Virus record (IMG/VR): IMGVR_UViG_3300014839_000032
Span: 1-29,640 of that record
Reading direction: 5' to 3' (one strand)
Length of the DNA: 29,640 nucleotides
Source: a virus
The notes beneath the pieces are model-generated. The model made no database searches and was not told the DNA's origin. It was given only the letters and a program-made list of their open reading frames with translations. Below, piece by piece: positions 15,234 to 21,870 of this stretch (position 1 is its first letter; each line of letters opens with the position of its first letter). Both the position numbers and the translations under genes were made by a program.

Positions 15234-15725
15234 ATGCCAAACATCACGCCTGTCACTTCTCCCACGAACCCTGGTCCCGATTTCGAAATCGCACGCGGCC
15301 AAAACATCGAGGCGATCGCGCGCAACCTCGGCACGCAGGTCGATTCCGCCGCCACGGACAGCACGGGCAGCTGGAGCTTGATCGCGCTATTCAAGCGGCT
15401 CCTTGGGTTCTGGACCGCACCCGGCTCGCCCTCGACCACTGCGGCGGTGACAGTGCAGCAGGCGGCGTCTGCCCCGCACTTCGACAACACCGCCGCGACG
15501 ATTGCCGGAGCCTCCTTCGTAGCACTGCCGGCCCATGCCTGCCACTCAGTCACGTTCGTCCTACCTGTGCCCTGCGACGTTCAGGGTGCCGGCGACACGG
15601 CCTATGCACCGTACCCAGCAGGGGCAATGACAGTAGCGGTAGCGGCCAACTCCAGCGAGTTGACGTTCCGCCAAAGCGACCACTCCGCCGTGGCCGTCGT
15701 AATCCCGTTTGAATTCAACTCCTGA
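15234..15725 (+). CDS. Probable head decoration or head-surface protein
   Basis: This 163-residue protein starts at the ATG at 15234. The composition is rich in Thr, Ala, Ser and Val, and beta-rich, with helical stretches near 20-35 and 50-62 (SLIALFKRLLGFW). The second half is a run of short strands (AATIAGASFVALPAHACHSV, then AMTVAVAANSSELTFRQSDH). Phages with HK97 heads often have a small decoration gene right after the capsid gene. That and the composition support the call, but no family was recognised. It is directly followed by the DGR target gene. Confidence 0.5.
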   Translation: MPNITPVTSPTNPGPDFEIARGQNIEAIARNLGTQVDSAATDSTGSWSLIALFKRLLGFWTAPGSPSTTAAVTVQQAASAPHFDNTAATIAGASFVALPAHACHSVTFVLPVPCDVQGAGDTAYAPYPAGAMTVAVAANSSELTFRQSDHSAVAVVIPFEFNS

Positions 15726-15730
15726 TCACC

Positions 15731-16747
15731 GTGAGCAGCAAATTCATTCCCGCGGTCGCATATGCTTCCGGAATCCTCCGCAAGCCAAATCCGTTTGCTC
15801 CATGCTTCAGCACCGTTGATGCGACGAACCAGGGCATCTTGGTGATGGCTGGAACTGCATTCCTTTTCGCCAACCGGCCCATTGTATTCAATACGGCAAC
15901 GGTAATCCCTATCAACACCGGCGCTTTGGCTGCTGGAACCGACTATGCGATCTATGTCACGTCCTCCGGGCTGCTGATTTTTTCCGCCAATTTCACCGCT
16001 CCTTATGGCTACACAGCGGCGAACAGTTTCAGGGTTGGCGGCTTCCACTTCGCTCCCGGCGGCCCTGCATCGACCGCGCAGACCGGCGGAAATACCACGC
16101 CGCAGATCTTCCCCCCGTCGATCTGGGATCTCCAATTCCGCCCGGCGTGCCCCGACCCGCGCGCGAAAGCATTCTGCCCTGGCGCCGGCTGGGTGTGTCT
16201 CTATCCGCTCAACACCAACCCAGATTTGCTAGGAGCCTCGGCTTACGGCGCACAGATCGCGGATGGCAGCTCGCTGCCAATTATCCCCGCTGCGCGCGGG
16301 GGAAATGGCTCGGCCGCATATCCGGACTTCTCGCGCTTCGTTGCCGAGGAATTACTCGGAGTGTACGGCTTGGAGCTGCTCACGCCGGCCCAGCGCGCGC
16401 ACGCCGCCTACGGCGTCACCGAAGGCACGCAGGCCGGCGCCGATCCGGTGACGACCGGCCTCGATGCGCCGCGGACCTCATGCTTCATGTTTCAGGCCAC
16501 TGGCAATATGTGGGAATGGCTCGCCGGCGATACCACCGACGCGCTCACCACTGCCTACGCCTGGCAGACCACTCCGCAGACGCGAGGCCAGGTCTATCAC
16601 ACAGCCCTCCGGGCTCCGCTCGGCGGTGGCTATTGGTTCTTCGGCGCCGACTGCGGTTCGCGTTGTTCGTACTGGGGCGTCTCGCCGTGGTATTCCTACG
16701 GCAGTTTCGGCGCCCGCGGCCGCTGTGACCACCTGCAACTTGTATGA
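15731..16747 (+). CDS. DGR variable protein, C-type-lectin/FGE-like
   Basis: This 338-residue protein starts at a GTG at 15731. Residues about 1-115 are beta-rich and would attach it to the virion. From about residue 125 it resembles the formylglycine-generating-enzyme-like C-type-lectin fold used by DGR target proteins, with GNMWEWL at 258-264 and the GGGYWFF start of the last strands near 298. The variable repeat encodes residues 298-333. Twelve variable residues are Y301, F303, F304, D307, Y314, G316, V317, Y321, Y323, G324, S325 and F326. The invariant G-S-R-C and G-A-R-G-R-C-D turns hold the fold. Only HLQLV follows the repeat. The fold and role are well supported; the ligand and virion position are not known. 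Confidence 0.88.
   Translation: MSSKFIPAVAYASGILRKPNPFAPCFSTVDATNQGILVMAGTAFLFANRPIVFNTATVIPINTGALAAGTDYAIYVTSSGLLIFSANFTAPYGYTAANSFRVGGFHFAPGGPASTAQTGGNTTPQIFPPSIWDLQFRPACPDPRAKAFCPGAGWVCLYPLNTNPDLLGASAYGAQIADGSSLPIIPAARGGNGSAAYPDFSRFVAEELLGVYGLELLTPAQRAHAAYGVTEGTQAGADPVTTGLDAPRTSCFMFQATGNMWEWLAGDTTDALTTAYAWQTTPQTRGQVYHTALRAPLGGGYWFFGADCGSRCSYWGVSPWYSYGSFGARGRCDHLQLV
16623..16729 (+). repeat. DGR variable repeat (VR)
   Basis: This 107-bp segment at the 3' end of the variable protein matches 17181-17287 at 90 of 107 positions. All 17 differences lie where the template has an adenine (24 adenines in total, 83 non-adenines all identical). This is direct evidence of adenine-specific reverse-transcriptase mutagenesis. 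The last 21 bp, from GGCGCCCGC to GTGAC, are identical and GC-rich, as expected for the initiation-of-mutagenic-homology region. Confidence 0.95.
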
Positions 16748-17181
16748 GCTGCGCGGAAGCGCAGCCAGCGCCCGAAAATGAACCTCGTACCGTCCTCGAC
16801 CCTGCCAGCTCCCTGCAGCACGCCTGCATGGAGCAACTGGCCATCGTCGAAAAGTATGAGGGATTCGTCGACTATGTATATCCGCTGCTCCGCGGACTGC
16901 CGCGGGCGGACTACGTGCTGCGCGACCATGCTACACACGCCGTCCTCGGACAGGTGCTGCTTTTTATCGAGGCGGGAAAGTCCGGCCAGGTCTCGCGGCT
17001 CTACGCCGCCGACGCCGGCATCGCCCACCTCCGTTTCATTTTGCGGTTCTGCGCCGCGCCCACGCGCAAGTTTATCTCGCAGCATCAGCACCGTACCGCG
17101 GCGATTCTCCTCGCCGAGGTTGGTGCGATGCTCGGGGCTTGGGTCAAGCGCGCGCAAGCCGCGAAGAGAGAGCGCGGATAG
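16744..17181 (+). CDS. avd: Avd, accessory protein of the DGR
   Basis: This 145-residue protein begins with an ATG overlapping the variable protein's stop (ATGA at 16744-16747). An ATG at 16828 would give 117 residues, nearer to the usual Avd length, and would leave the target hairpin in a non-coding spacer; either is possible. The core (IVEKYEGFVDYVYPLLRGLP, then a helix ending in HLRFILRF) has the pattern of the Avd four-helix bundle. Avd forms a pentamer, binds the template RNA and reverse transcriptase, and is essential for mutagenic retrohoming in the Bordetella phage BPP-1 system. The stop codon is the first base of the template repeat. Confidence 0.85.
   Translation: MSCAEAQPAPENEPRTVLDPASSLQHACMEQLAIVEKYEGFVDYVYPLLRGLPRADYVLRDHATHAVLGQVLLFIEAGKSGQVSRLYAADAGIAHLRFILRFCAAPTRKFISQHQHRTAAILLAEVGAMLGAWVKRAQAAKRERG
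16748..16765. promoter_or_regulatory. DGR target-site hairpin/cruciform downstream of VR
   Basis: A perfect inverted repeat has a 7-bp stem (GCTGCGC and GCGCAGC) and a 4-base loop GGAA. It starts 18 bases after the variable repeat ends. In BPP-1, a GC-rich hairpin or cruciform with a GRNA-type tetraloop just downstream of VR is needed for efficient target recognition. GGAA fits GRNA. The sequence and position match that known feature; function here is inferred. Confidence 0.7.
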
Positions 17182-17287
17182 CGGTGGCAATTGGAACAAC
17201 GGCGCCAACTGCGGTTCGCGTTGTTCGAACTGGAACAACTCGCCGTGGAATTCCAACAACAATATCGGCGCCCGCGGCCGCTGTGAC
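17181..17287 (+). repeat. DGR template repeat (TR)
   Basis: This is the invariant 107-bp copy. It contains 11 AAC or AAT codons in the target frame, the classic TR signature, because changes at A can then reach many residues without creating a stop codon. All eleven differ from the VR. It starts at the last base of the avd stop and lies upstream of the reverse transcriptase. Both repeats share the GC-rich 3' end. The sequence TGGAACAAC appears twice in it. In the target frame, TR is in frame with the open frame that leads into the RT. Confidence 0.95.
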
Positions 17288-17461
17288 AATCCGACAAGTC
17301 TTTTTCAACTCCGAGCGCTCACGGGCCTCGGACCCGACTACCAAGGTGGTCAGCCGGGCTCTCTCGCTTCGGCAAATACACTACTGGGTGAGGGCGCGGC
17401 GAGTAGCCTCGCGAAAGCGATCGGCAAAACCCGTCAGCCCTCCACTTTTTTCACTTTCTTT
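17288..17461 (+). other. Spacer RNA between TR and reverse transcriptase
   Basis: This 174-base stretch holds no clear separate gene. In the BPP-1 DGR the spacer after TR is part of the RNA and supplies structure for priming. The same is likely here. It is open in the RT frame, with no stop from TR to the RT motifs. No strong hairpin was found by eye. Confidence 0.45.
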
Positions 17462-18454
17462 GTGGGCCAACGTTATAAAAACCTCTTCCCGGCCATCGTG
17501 GCCGATGCCAATCTGCGCATCGCCTATCGCCTTACCGCGCTCGGCAAGCGGCAGACTCTTGGCTTTCTTGCCTACAAGGAGGAATCTGAGGTGAGGCTCG
17601 CTGATCTGCGCAGCGCGCTGCTCGCCGGCACGTATCGGCCTCAGCCGCCGCACGAGTTCTGGGTGTACGAGCCCAAAGCCCGGTGCATCTCGGCACTGCC
17701 CTTCGCCGATCGTGTCGTGCAGCATGCGCTCTATCGGGTGATCGGGCCGATCTTTAACTGCGTGCTGATGGGCCGCTGCTACGCCTGCCGCGTTGGCCTG
17801 GGCACGCATCACGGCGTCGTGGCCGTACAGGCGGAACTTCGCCGGCTCGTGCGCGAGCATGGACCGGAGCAGGTCTATTTTCTCAAGACCGATTTCCGGC
17901 AATATTTCGCGAACATCGACCGCGGGATCCTCTGGCACGAGATCGAGCGCAAGATCAGTTGCCGCCGCACACTCGATTTGATCGAACGCTTCACGCCGCG
18001 CACGGGTACGGGCCTGCCGATCGGCAATCTCACCTCGCAACTTTGGGCCAATATCTACGGTCACATTTTCGACCGCTGGCTCGTCGCGCAAGGCGCGCTC
18101 CACTGGCACCGATATATGGATGACGTCGTCGTGCTCGGCACCGACTGGCGTGCGCTGGCGGCGCTGCTGAAGCGCGCCGAAGCGTTTGCCGGCGAGGCGA
18201 TGGGCCTGCGGCTCTCGCACTGGATGGTGGCACATCACACGCAGGGCATCAACTTTCTCGGCTACCGGATTTTTGCCCGGCACAAGCTACTGCGCCCGGC
18301 GAGCGTGCGCCGTGCCCGCCGGAAGCTACGGCACTTCGCGCGACATGATGAGCCCGAGGCGCGCCAGCGCTTCCTCTCCGCCTGGCTCGGCCATGCCAGC
18401 TGGGCCGACAGCCGCAATCTGCAGCGCAGCCTCGGGCTTATTTTCGCTGGATAA
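17462..18454 (+). CDS. DGR reverse transcriptase
   Basis: With a GTG start at 17462 (begins VGQRYKNLF, the usual start of DGR RTs) the protein has 330 residues. The frame is open upstream through the TR, but no ATG follows the TR, so the GTG is the best choice, without a visible Shine-Dalgarno. Motifs are complete: KTDFRQYFANID (catalytic D144), LPIGNLTSQ at 185-193, the DGR-type motif 4, YMDD at 218-221 and GINFLGYR further on. The C-terminus is basic and would bind RNA. It reverse-transcribes the template RNA with errors at adenines and feeds the cDNA to VR. All catalytic residues are present, so it looks active. Confidence 0.93.
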   Translation: MGQRYKNLFPAIVADANLRIAYRLTALGKRQTLGFLAYKEESEVRLADLRSALLAGTYRPQPPHEFWVYEPKARCISALPFADRVVQHALYRVIGPIFNCVLMGRCYACRVGLGTHHGVVAVQAELRRLVREHGPEQVYFLKTDFRQYFANIDRGILWHEIERKISCRRTLDLIERFTPRTGTGLPIGNLTSQLWANIYGHIFDRWLVAQGALHWHRYMDDVVVLGTDWRALAALLKRAEAFAGEAMGLRLSHWMVAHHTQGINFLGYRIFARHKLLRPASVRRARRKLRHFARHDEPEARQRFLSAWLGHASWADSRNLQRSLGLIFAG

Positions 18455-18462
18455 CGGTTCCT

Positions 18463-18708
18463 ATGCAAACGATCAACACTCGCCAAGACCTCGATGCCCT
18501 CGCCGGCACGCCTGAGCATGCGGCATTTATCGCCGGCCTTAAGGCCTCACTCATCCGCACCCAAGATACCCAGACGTACCCGGAGGACTACAACCAGGAC
18601 CTCAAGCCCGGCGCCGCTGGCTACCTCCCGCCGATCTTCACTGATGTGCCCGATGCGTCGATCGCAGCACGTTATGGCTTCACGCCGGAGCAGCTCGGCC
18701 TCCTCTGA
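18463..18708 (+). CDS. Small acidic protein after the reverse transcriptase
   Basis: This 81-residue protein has an N-terminal helix (TRQDLDALAGTPEHAAFIAG) and a Pro/Tyr-rich second half (TYPEDYNQDLKPGAAGY, then ARYGFTPEQLGL). It starts 9 bp after the RT stop and overlaps the next ATG at TGATG. The composition is natural and acidic. It belongs to the DGR message by position, but no known DGR accessory protein was recognised. It could be a small structural protein. Confidence 0.55.
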   Translation: MQTINTRQDLDALAGTPEHAAFIAGLKASLIRTQDTQTYPEDYNQDLKPGAAGYLPPIFTDVPDASIAARYGFTPEQLGLL

Positions 18709-18845
18709 TGGCTAAGAAAACTGCGATCAAAGCTGCGGCTCCCATTCTGCCGGCCTCCACGCAATGCCCAAGCGCGCCGGCGCCGGCGCATCGTGCAATC
18801 CTGCGGCCGATCGTGCGCCGTCCAGCCACCCCGCCTTCCCGATGA
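18708..18845 (+). CDS. Very small basic protein
   Basis: A 45-residue frame begins at the ATG at 18708, which overlaps the previous stop, and ends in an ATGA overlap with the beta-propeller gene. It begins MAKKTAIKAAAPILPAS and is rich in Ala, Pro and Arg. Overlaps at both ends suggest translation, but the sequence is low in complexity and no family was recognised. Confidence 0.4.
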   Translation: MAKKTAIKAAAPILPASTQCPSAPAPAHRAILRPIVRRPATPPSR

Positions 18846-19867
18846 TTTTCCCCGCCATCACCGAGCATCCTGGCTATATGACCTCCTGGATCGCCGACCT
18901 CCCCGGTCTGATCCACCGGGCGTTCAACGGGTCGCTGGTGAAATTCGACGGGCATTGGGTACTGGCCGAGCGGATCGAATACTTCGACGGGCGCAGCAGC
19001 ATCCAAATTTCGCGGATCAATCGCACGTCATGGAGGCGCTCCGGCCCCCTCTGGCTCGTCTTCCAGCCAGACCGCGCCGGCACATTCTTCGAGGATCCAC
19101 GCCTCTTCATCGCAGCGGACCAGCTTTATCTTAGCTTCGTTTCCGTCTGCTATGCGCCCCATGGCGATGGCGTTTTCAGTCAGCGTTTGGCGCGCGTTGA
19201 CCTGGCCAAGCTCGCTCTTGAGGAAGTCGAGATATCGGACGGCCGCGGCGGCAAGAACTTCACTTTCTTTGACCATGATGGGAAAATCGGATGGATCTCC
19301 CGACCGAAATTCCGGTGGCCCTGGGGCGAGCCGAGCGGGGGCAGCCCAGCCGTTTTCTCTCCCCGTCATGGCGCCTGGCTCGCGATCGGCCATGCCTATG
19401 TCGCCGAGGTGCACCGCGGCCGGCGTTACAACATGTTCGCAATGCTCCTCGATCCGGTGCGGCGCGCGATCACGCATGTTTCCAAAAATCCGCTCTGGTG
19501 GGGCAGCACCGATGATTTCACGATTGTCTATCCGCGCTTTTTCCACTGGGCGCCGATCGATGTTTTCCCTTCCGGCCTCTGCGCGGCCGGCAACGATTGG
19601 TTCGTCACCATGGGGGTGAACGACAGCGCCACTGCATTGGTCCGGCTGCGCGATGTTGATCTCGACCTGATCCCCGTCGGCCAGATCCCATCCGAAGCTC
19701 CGGCGCAGCTCGCCGGCGCCGTCACCTCGATTGGGTCTGTCCGGGTGCGCAGCATTTCGCACCAGCCGATCGTCGAGCCGGGCGGACCATATCGTCGCGG
19801 CGATGAGTTTCTTCTCTCGGTCGATCGCGCCCACGCGCTCGGCAAACAGATCGAGGTGCTCGCATGA
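18842..19867 (+). CDS. Beta-propeller protein, GH130/glycosidase-like
   Basis: From the ATG at 18842 (overlapping the previous stop; a start at 18764 is rejected) this is a 341-residue protein. It has the repeated Trp/Phe-rich strands of a five-bladed beta-propeller. FEDPRLFIAADQLYLSFV (83-100) resembles the EDPR signature of GH130-type mannoside phosphorylases and hydrolases, and MGVNDSATALVRL (from 257) resembles the late VSYGVND motif of those and related families. Other blades include KIGWISRPKFRWPWGEPSGG and SKNPLWWGSTDDFTIVYPRF. Such proteins cleave or bind glycans. The gene sits between the DGR and the head-tail connector, so it may be a virion glycan-active protein. The match is by pattern; activity is unproven. 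Confidence 0.6.
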   Translation: MIFPAITEHPGYMTSWIADLPGLIHRAFNGSLVKFDGHWVLAERIEYFDGRSSIQISRINRTSWRRSGPLWLVFQPDRAGTFFEDPRLFIAADQLYLSFVSVCYAPHGDGVFSQRLARVDLAKLALEEVEISDGRGGKNFTFFDHDGKIGWISRPKFRWPWGEPSGGSPAVFSPRHGAWLAIGHAYVAEVHRGRRYNMFAMLLDPVRRAITHVSKNPLWWGSTDDFTIVYPRFFHWAPIDVFPSGLCAAGNDWFVTMGVNDSATALVRLRDVDLDLIPVGQIPSEAPAQLAGAVTSIGSVRVRSISHQPIVEPGGPYRRGDEFLLSVDRAHALGKQIEVLA

Positions 19868-20508
19868 ACGCTGGTCTATCAAATCTCGCCACCCTCAAGG
19901 CATGGCTATTGCCGGCATCGATGCAGGCGAGCACCGATTACGACACGCAGATCCTCGCGATCGGCGCCGGCGTCCGAGGCCGGCTGGAGCAGCATTGCAA
20001 TCGCAAATTCCTCCGCGCGGAGAACGCGATCGAATATTTCCAGGCCGACCGCACGAAGCATGTCGTCGAGCGTTATCCGGTCGAGTCGATCGCGAAGATC
20101 GAGGTACAGCAGACGCTCGCCGATGGATGGGCCGAGCTCTCGAATTCCGGACTTTTGGTCAACCAGCTCGATGATGCAGGGCTGCTCTATTTCTACGGTC
20201 AGCAAGGCTGGCAGCGCGGAATGATGCGGGTCACTTACACCGGCGGATATTTCGTCGAACAACTTGAGCCGACGGATGAGGGGTTCCCAACTGCAATCCC
20301 AGCCGGCGCCACCGCGTTGCCAGACGAATTGCTCCTGGCCTGGTCCCTCCAATGCGAACACGTCTGGACCCAGCGCGATAAGCTAGGCCTGGCGATCGCC
20401 GAACATCCGAAGGCCCTGCGCGGCGTGCAACCTGCGCTCGGGGCGCTCGGACTTCTTCCCGATGTGAAGGGACTGCTCGGTTCCTTTATCCGCTACCAAA
20501 TGGCCTGA
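19864..20508 (+). CDS. Head-tail connector (gp6-like)
   Basis: This 214-residue protein begins with a long helix (SNLATLKAWLLPASMQASTD), then GVRGRLEQHCNRKFLRAENA, the sequence pattern of gp6-like head-tail connectors, whose helices dock on the portal. A beta region (about 55-125) and a helical end follow. Its start overlaps the previous stop by ATGA. Position between the head and tail genes fits. Confidence 0.75.
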   Translation: MNAGLSNLATLKAWLLPASMQASTDYDTQILAIGAGVRGRLEQHCNRKFLRAENAIEYFQADRTKHVVERYPVESIAKIEVQQTLADGWAELSNSGLLVNQLDDAGLLYFYGQQGWQRGMMRVTYTGGYFVEQLEPTDEGFPTAIPAGATALPDELLLAWSLQCEHVWTQRDKLGLAIAEHPKALRGVQPALGALGLLPDVKGLLGSFIRYQMA

Positions 20509-21101
20509 TGCCTACCATCGAGATCACCTCCAATGCCGCCGAATGCGCCGCCCAGATGCGCGCGGCTCCGACGCGGATGCTCCAGGCGATCGCGCACGCT
20601 CTCGATTTGGAGAATGAGCTCACCGTCGGTCATATCCAGGCCGAGCACCTCACAGGCACCGGACCTTTTCCTCCTTCCGAACACCGGCTCGGAGTTGTCA
20701 GCAACCGGCTGCGATCTTCGGTCCGTCCATCGGCGGCGAAAATCGTCGACAATGGGGTCTCCAGTTCGATCGGTACTAATGTCGCCTATGCCGGGATTCA
20801 TGAGTTCGGTTTTGATGGAACGGTGACGGTCCGATCCCACACCCGCAGGATCTTGGAGCGACAAGGGCAGGCTGGCCGCGAACTCATTTTCACGCTGCTG
20901 CGATGGGATGGCGCGGGGCACATCAAAAAGGGCCGCACTATAAAGAAGATGGTCGCGGCCGAAGTGACTGTTCGGTCGTTCAAACGTCATATGCGCATGC
21001 CTGAGCGCGCGCCGATCCGCACCGGCATCGAGGAGCGGATCCCGAATTATTCCAGGTCAATCAGCGCCGCGATTTTGACCGCATGGGAGGCCCGCAAATG
21101 A
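20508..21101 (+). CDS. Tail completion / virion morphogenesis protein (gp10-like)
   Basis: This 197-residue protein has the helix-plus-sheet pattern of the phage virion morphogenesis (Mu gpG-like, HK97 gp10-like) family. Key spots are SNRLRSSVRPSAAK, a GTNVAYAGIHEFG segment near 88-100, and PERAPIRTGIEER near 168. AYAxIHEFG is the best family mark. Such proteins join the connector to the tail. Its start overlaps the connector stop by one base (TGATG). Confidence 0.8.
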   Translation: MPTIEITSNAAECAAQMRAAPTRMLQAIAHALDLENELTVGHIQAEHLTGTGPFPPSEHRLGVVSNRLRSSVRPSAAKIVDNGVSSSIGTNVAYAGIHEFGFDGTVTVRSHTRRILERQGQAGRELIFTLLRWDGAGHIKKGRTIKKMVAAEVTVRSFKRHMRMPERAPIRTGIEERIPNYSRSISAAILTAWEARK

Positions 21102-21823
21102 GCACGACTCCGGTCGATTTTCTGCGGCTCATCCAGGAGGATTGCTTTGGCGCCATCCTCGCCGAATCGTCGCTCGCAACCGTCGCCGTCATTTTGGAGC
21201 GAAAGGCCGTCACCGAAGCGGAGGTCAAGCAGCGGCTTGGAACCGAATTGTCGCGAGGGGGAAGGATCGGGGCATGCATCCTGGTCCAGAGGCCGACATT
21301 CTTCCCCGACTCCGGAGATTCGTCGCTCCGCGGTCAGATCATCCAGGCATTTACAGTGATCGAGCATCCGACCTTGAACGCTGGATCGCAGGGAACTGGC
21401 CTAAGCGCCGAGCTCATCGCGGCCGAGTTGATCCGGCTTTTCGCATTTGCCGCTCGATCGAGACCCGAACAGGTCTTCTCTCCATATCATGCCGGCGCGC
21501 TGGTGCCCGACAATTCGTTCGACGGTTTCAATGCTTGGGAGGCGCGATTGCAGACCTTTGTTTCGCTCGGCGCGGCCTGCCGTTGCGGCATTCCTCTGAT
21601 CTCCCCTGATTCCGGGGCGCATCCCCAGACCGTCACACTCACCAGCGCCACGGCCGGCGCCGCGATCTATTACACGATCGATGGATCTTATCCGTCCTCA
21701 GCCAATTCGGCCGCGCACCTCTATTCGGCTCCATTCTCCGTCCCCGTTGCCTGCACACTCCGGGTAGCTGCCCAGAAAAGCGACCTCCAGCAGAGCGGCA
21801 TCGCCGAAGCTACGTTCACGTAG
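21098..21823 (+). CDS. Tail terminator-like protein with a C-terminal chitobiase-type domain
   Basis: Starting at the ATG at 21098 this is a 241-residue protein. Residues about 1-155 fit a Mu gp37/tail-terminator-type protein (helices, then RGQIIQAFTVIEHPTLNAGS). Residues about 165-241 form an Ig-like domain of the CHB_HEX_C type: PQTVTLTSATAGAAIYYTID then GSYPSS. That domain is common in secreted chitinases and hexosaminidases and rare in tail terminators. It could display a carbohydrate-binding face at the head-tail junction. Start overlaps the previous stop. Confidence 0.7.
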   Translation: MSTTPVDFLRLIQEDCFGAILAESSLATVAVILERKAVTEAEVKQRLGTELSRGGRIGACILVQRPTFFPDSGDSSLRGQIIQAFTVIEHPTLNAGSQGTGLSAELIAAELIRLFAFAARSRPEQVFSPYHAGALVPDNSFDGFNAWEARLQTFVSLGAACRCGIPLISPDSGAHPQTVTLTSATAGAAIYYTIDGSYPSSANSAAHLYSAPFSVPVACTLRVAAQKSDLQQSGIAEATFT

Positions 21824-21870
21824 TCCTGAGTAATCCACTTTCACCTGATCCGCCAAAAACATCACACCAC

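Noticed and set aside
13851-15302. 483-codon open frame on the minus strand across the capsid gene
   Set aside because: It is antisense to a clear capsid gene, has an Arg/Asp/Ala/Gly-rich shadow composition, and comes from the codon bias of GC-rich DNA.
17381-18283. 300-codon minus frame over the reverse transcriptase
   Set aside because: It is a shadow of the RT gene; the plus strand carries all RT motifs.
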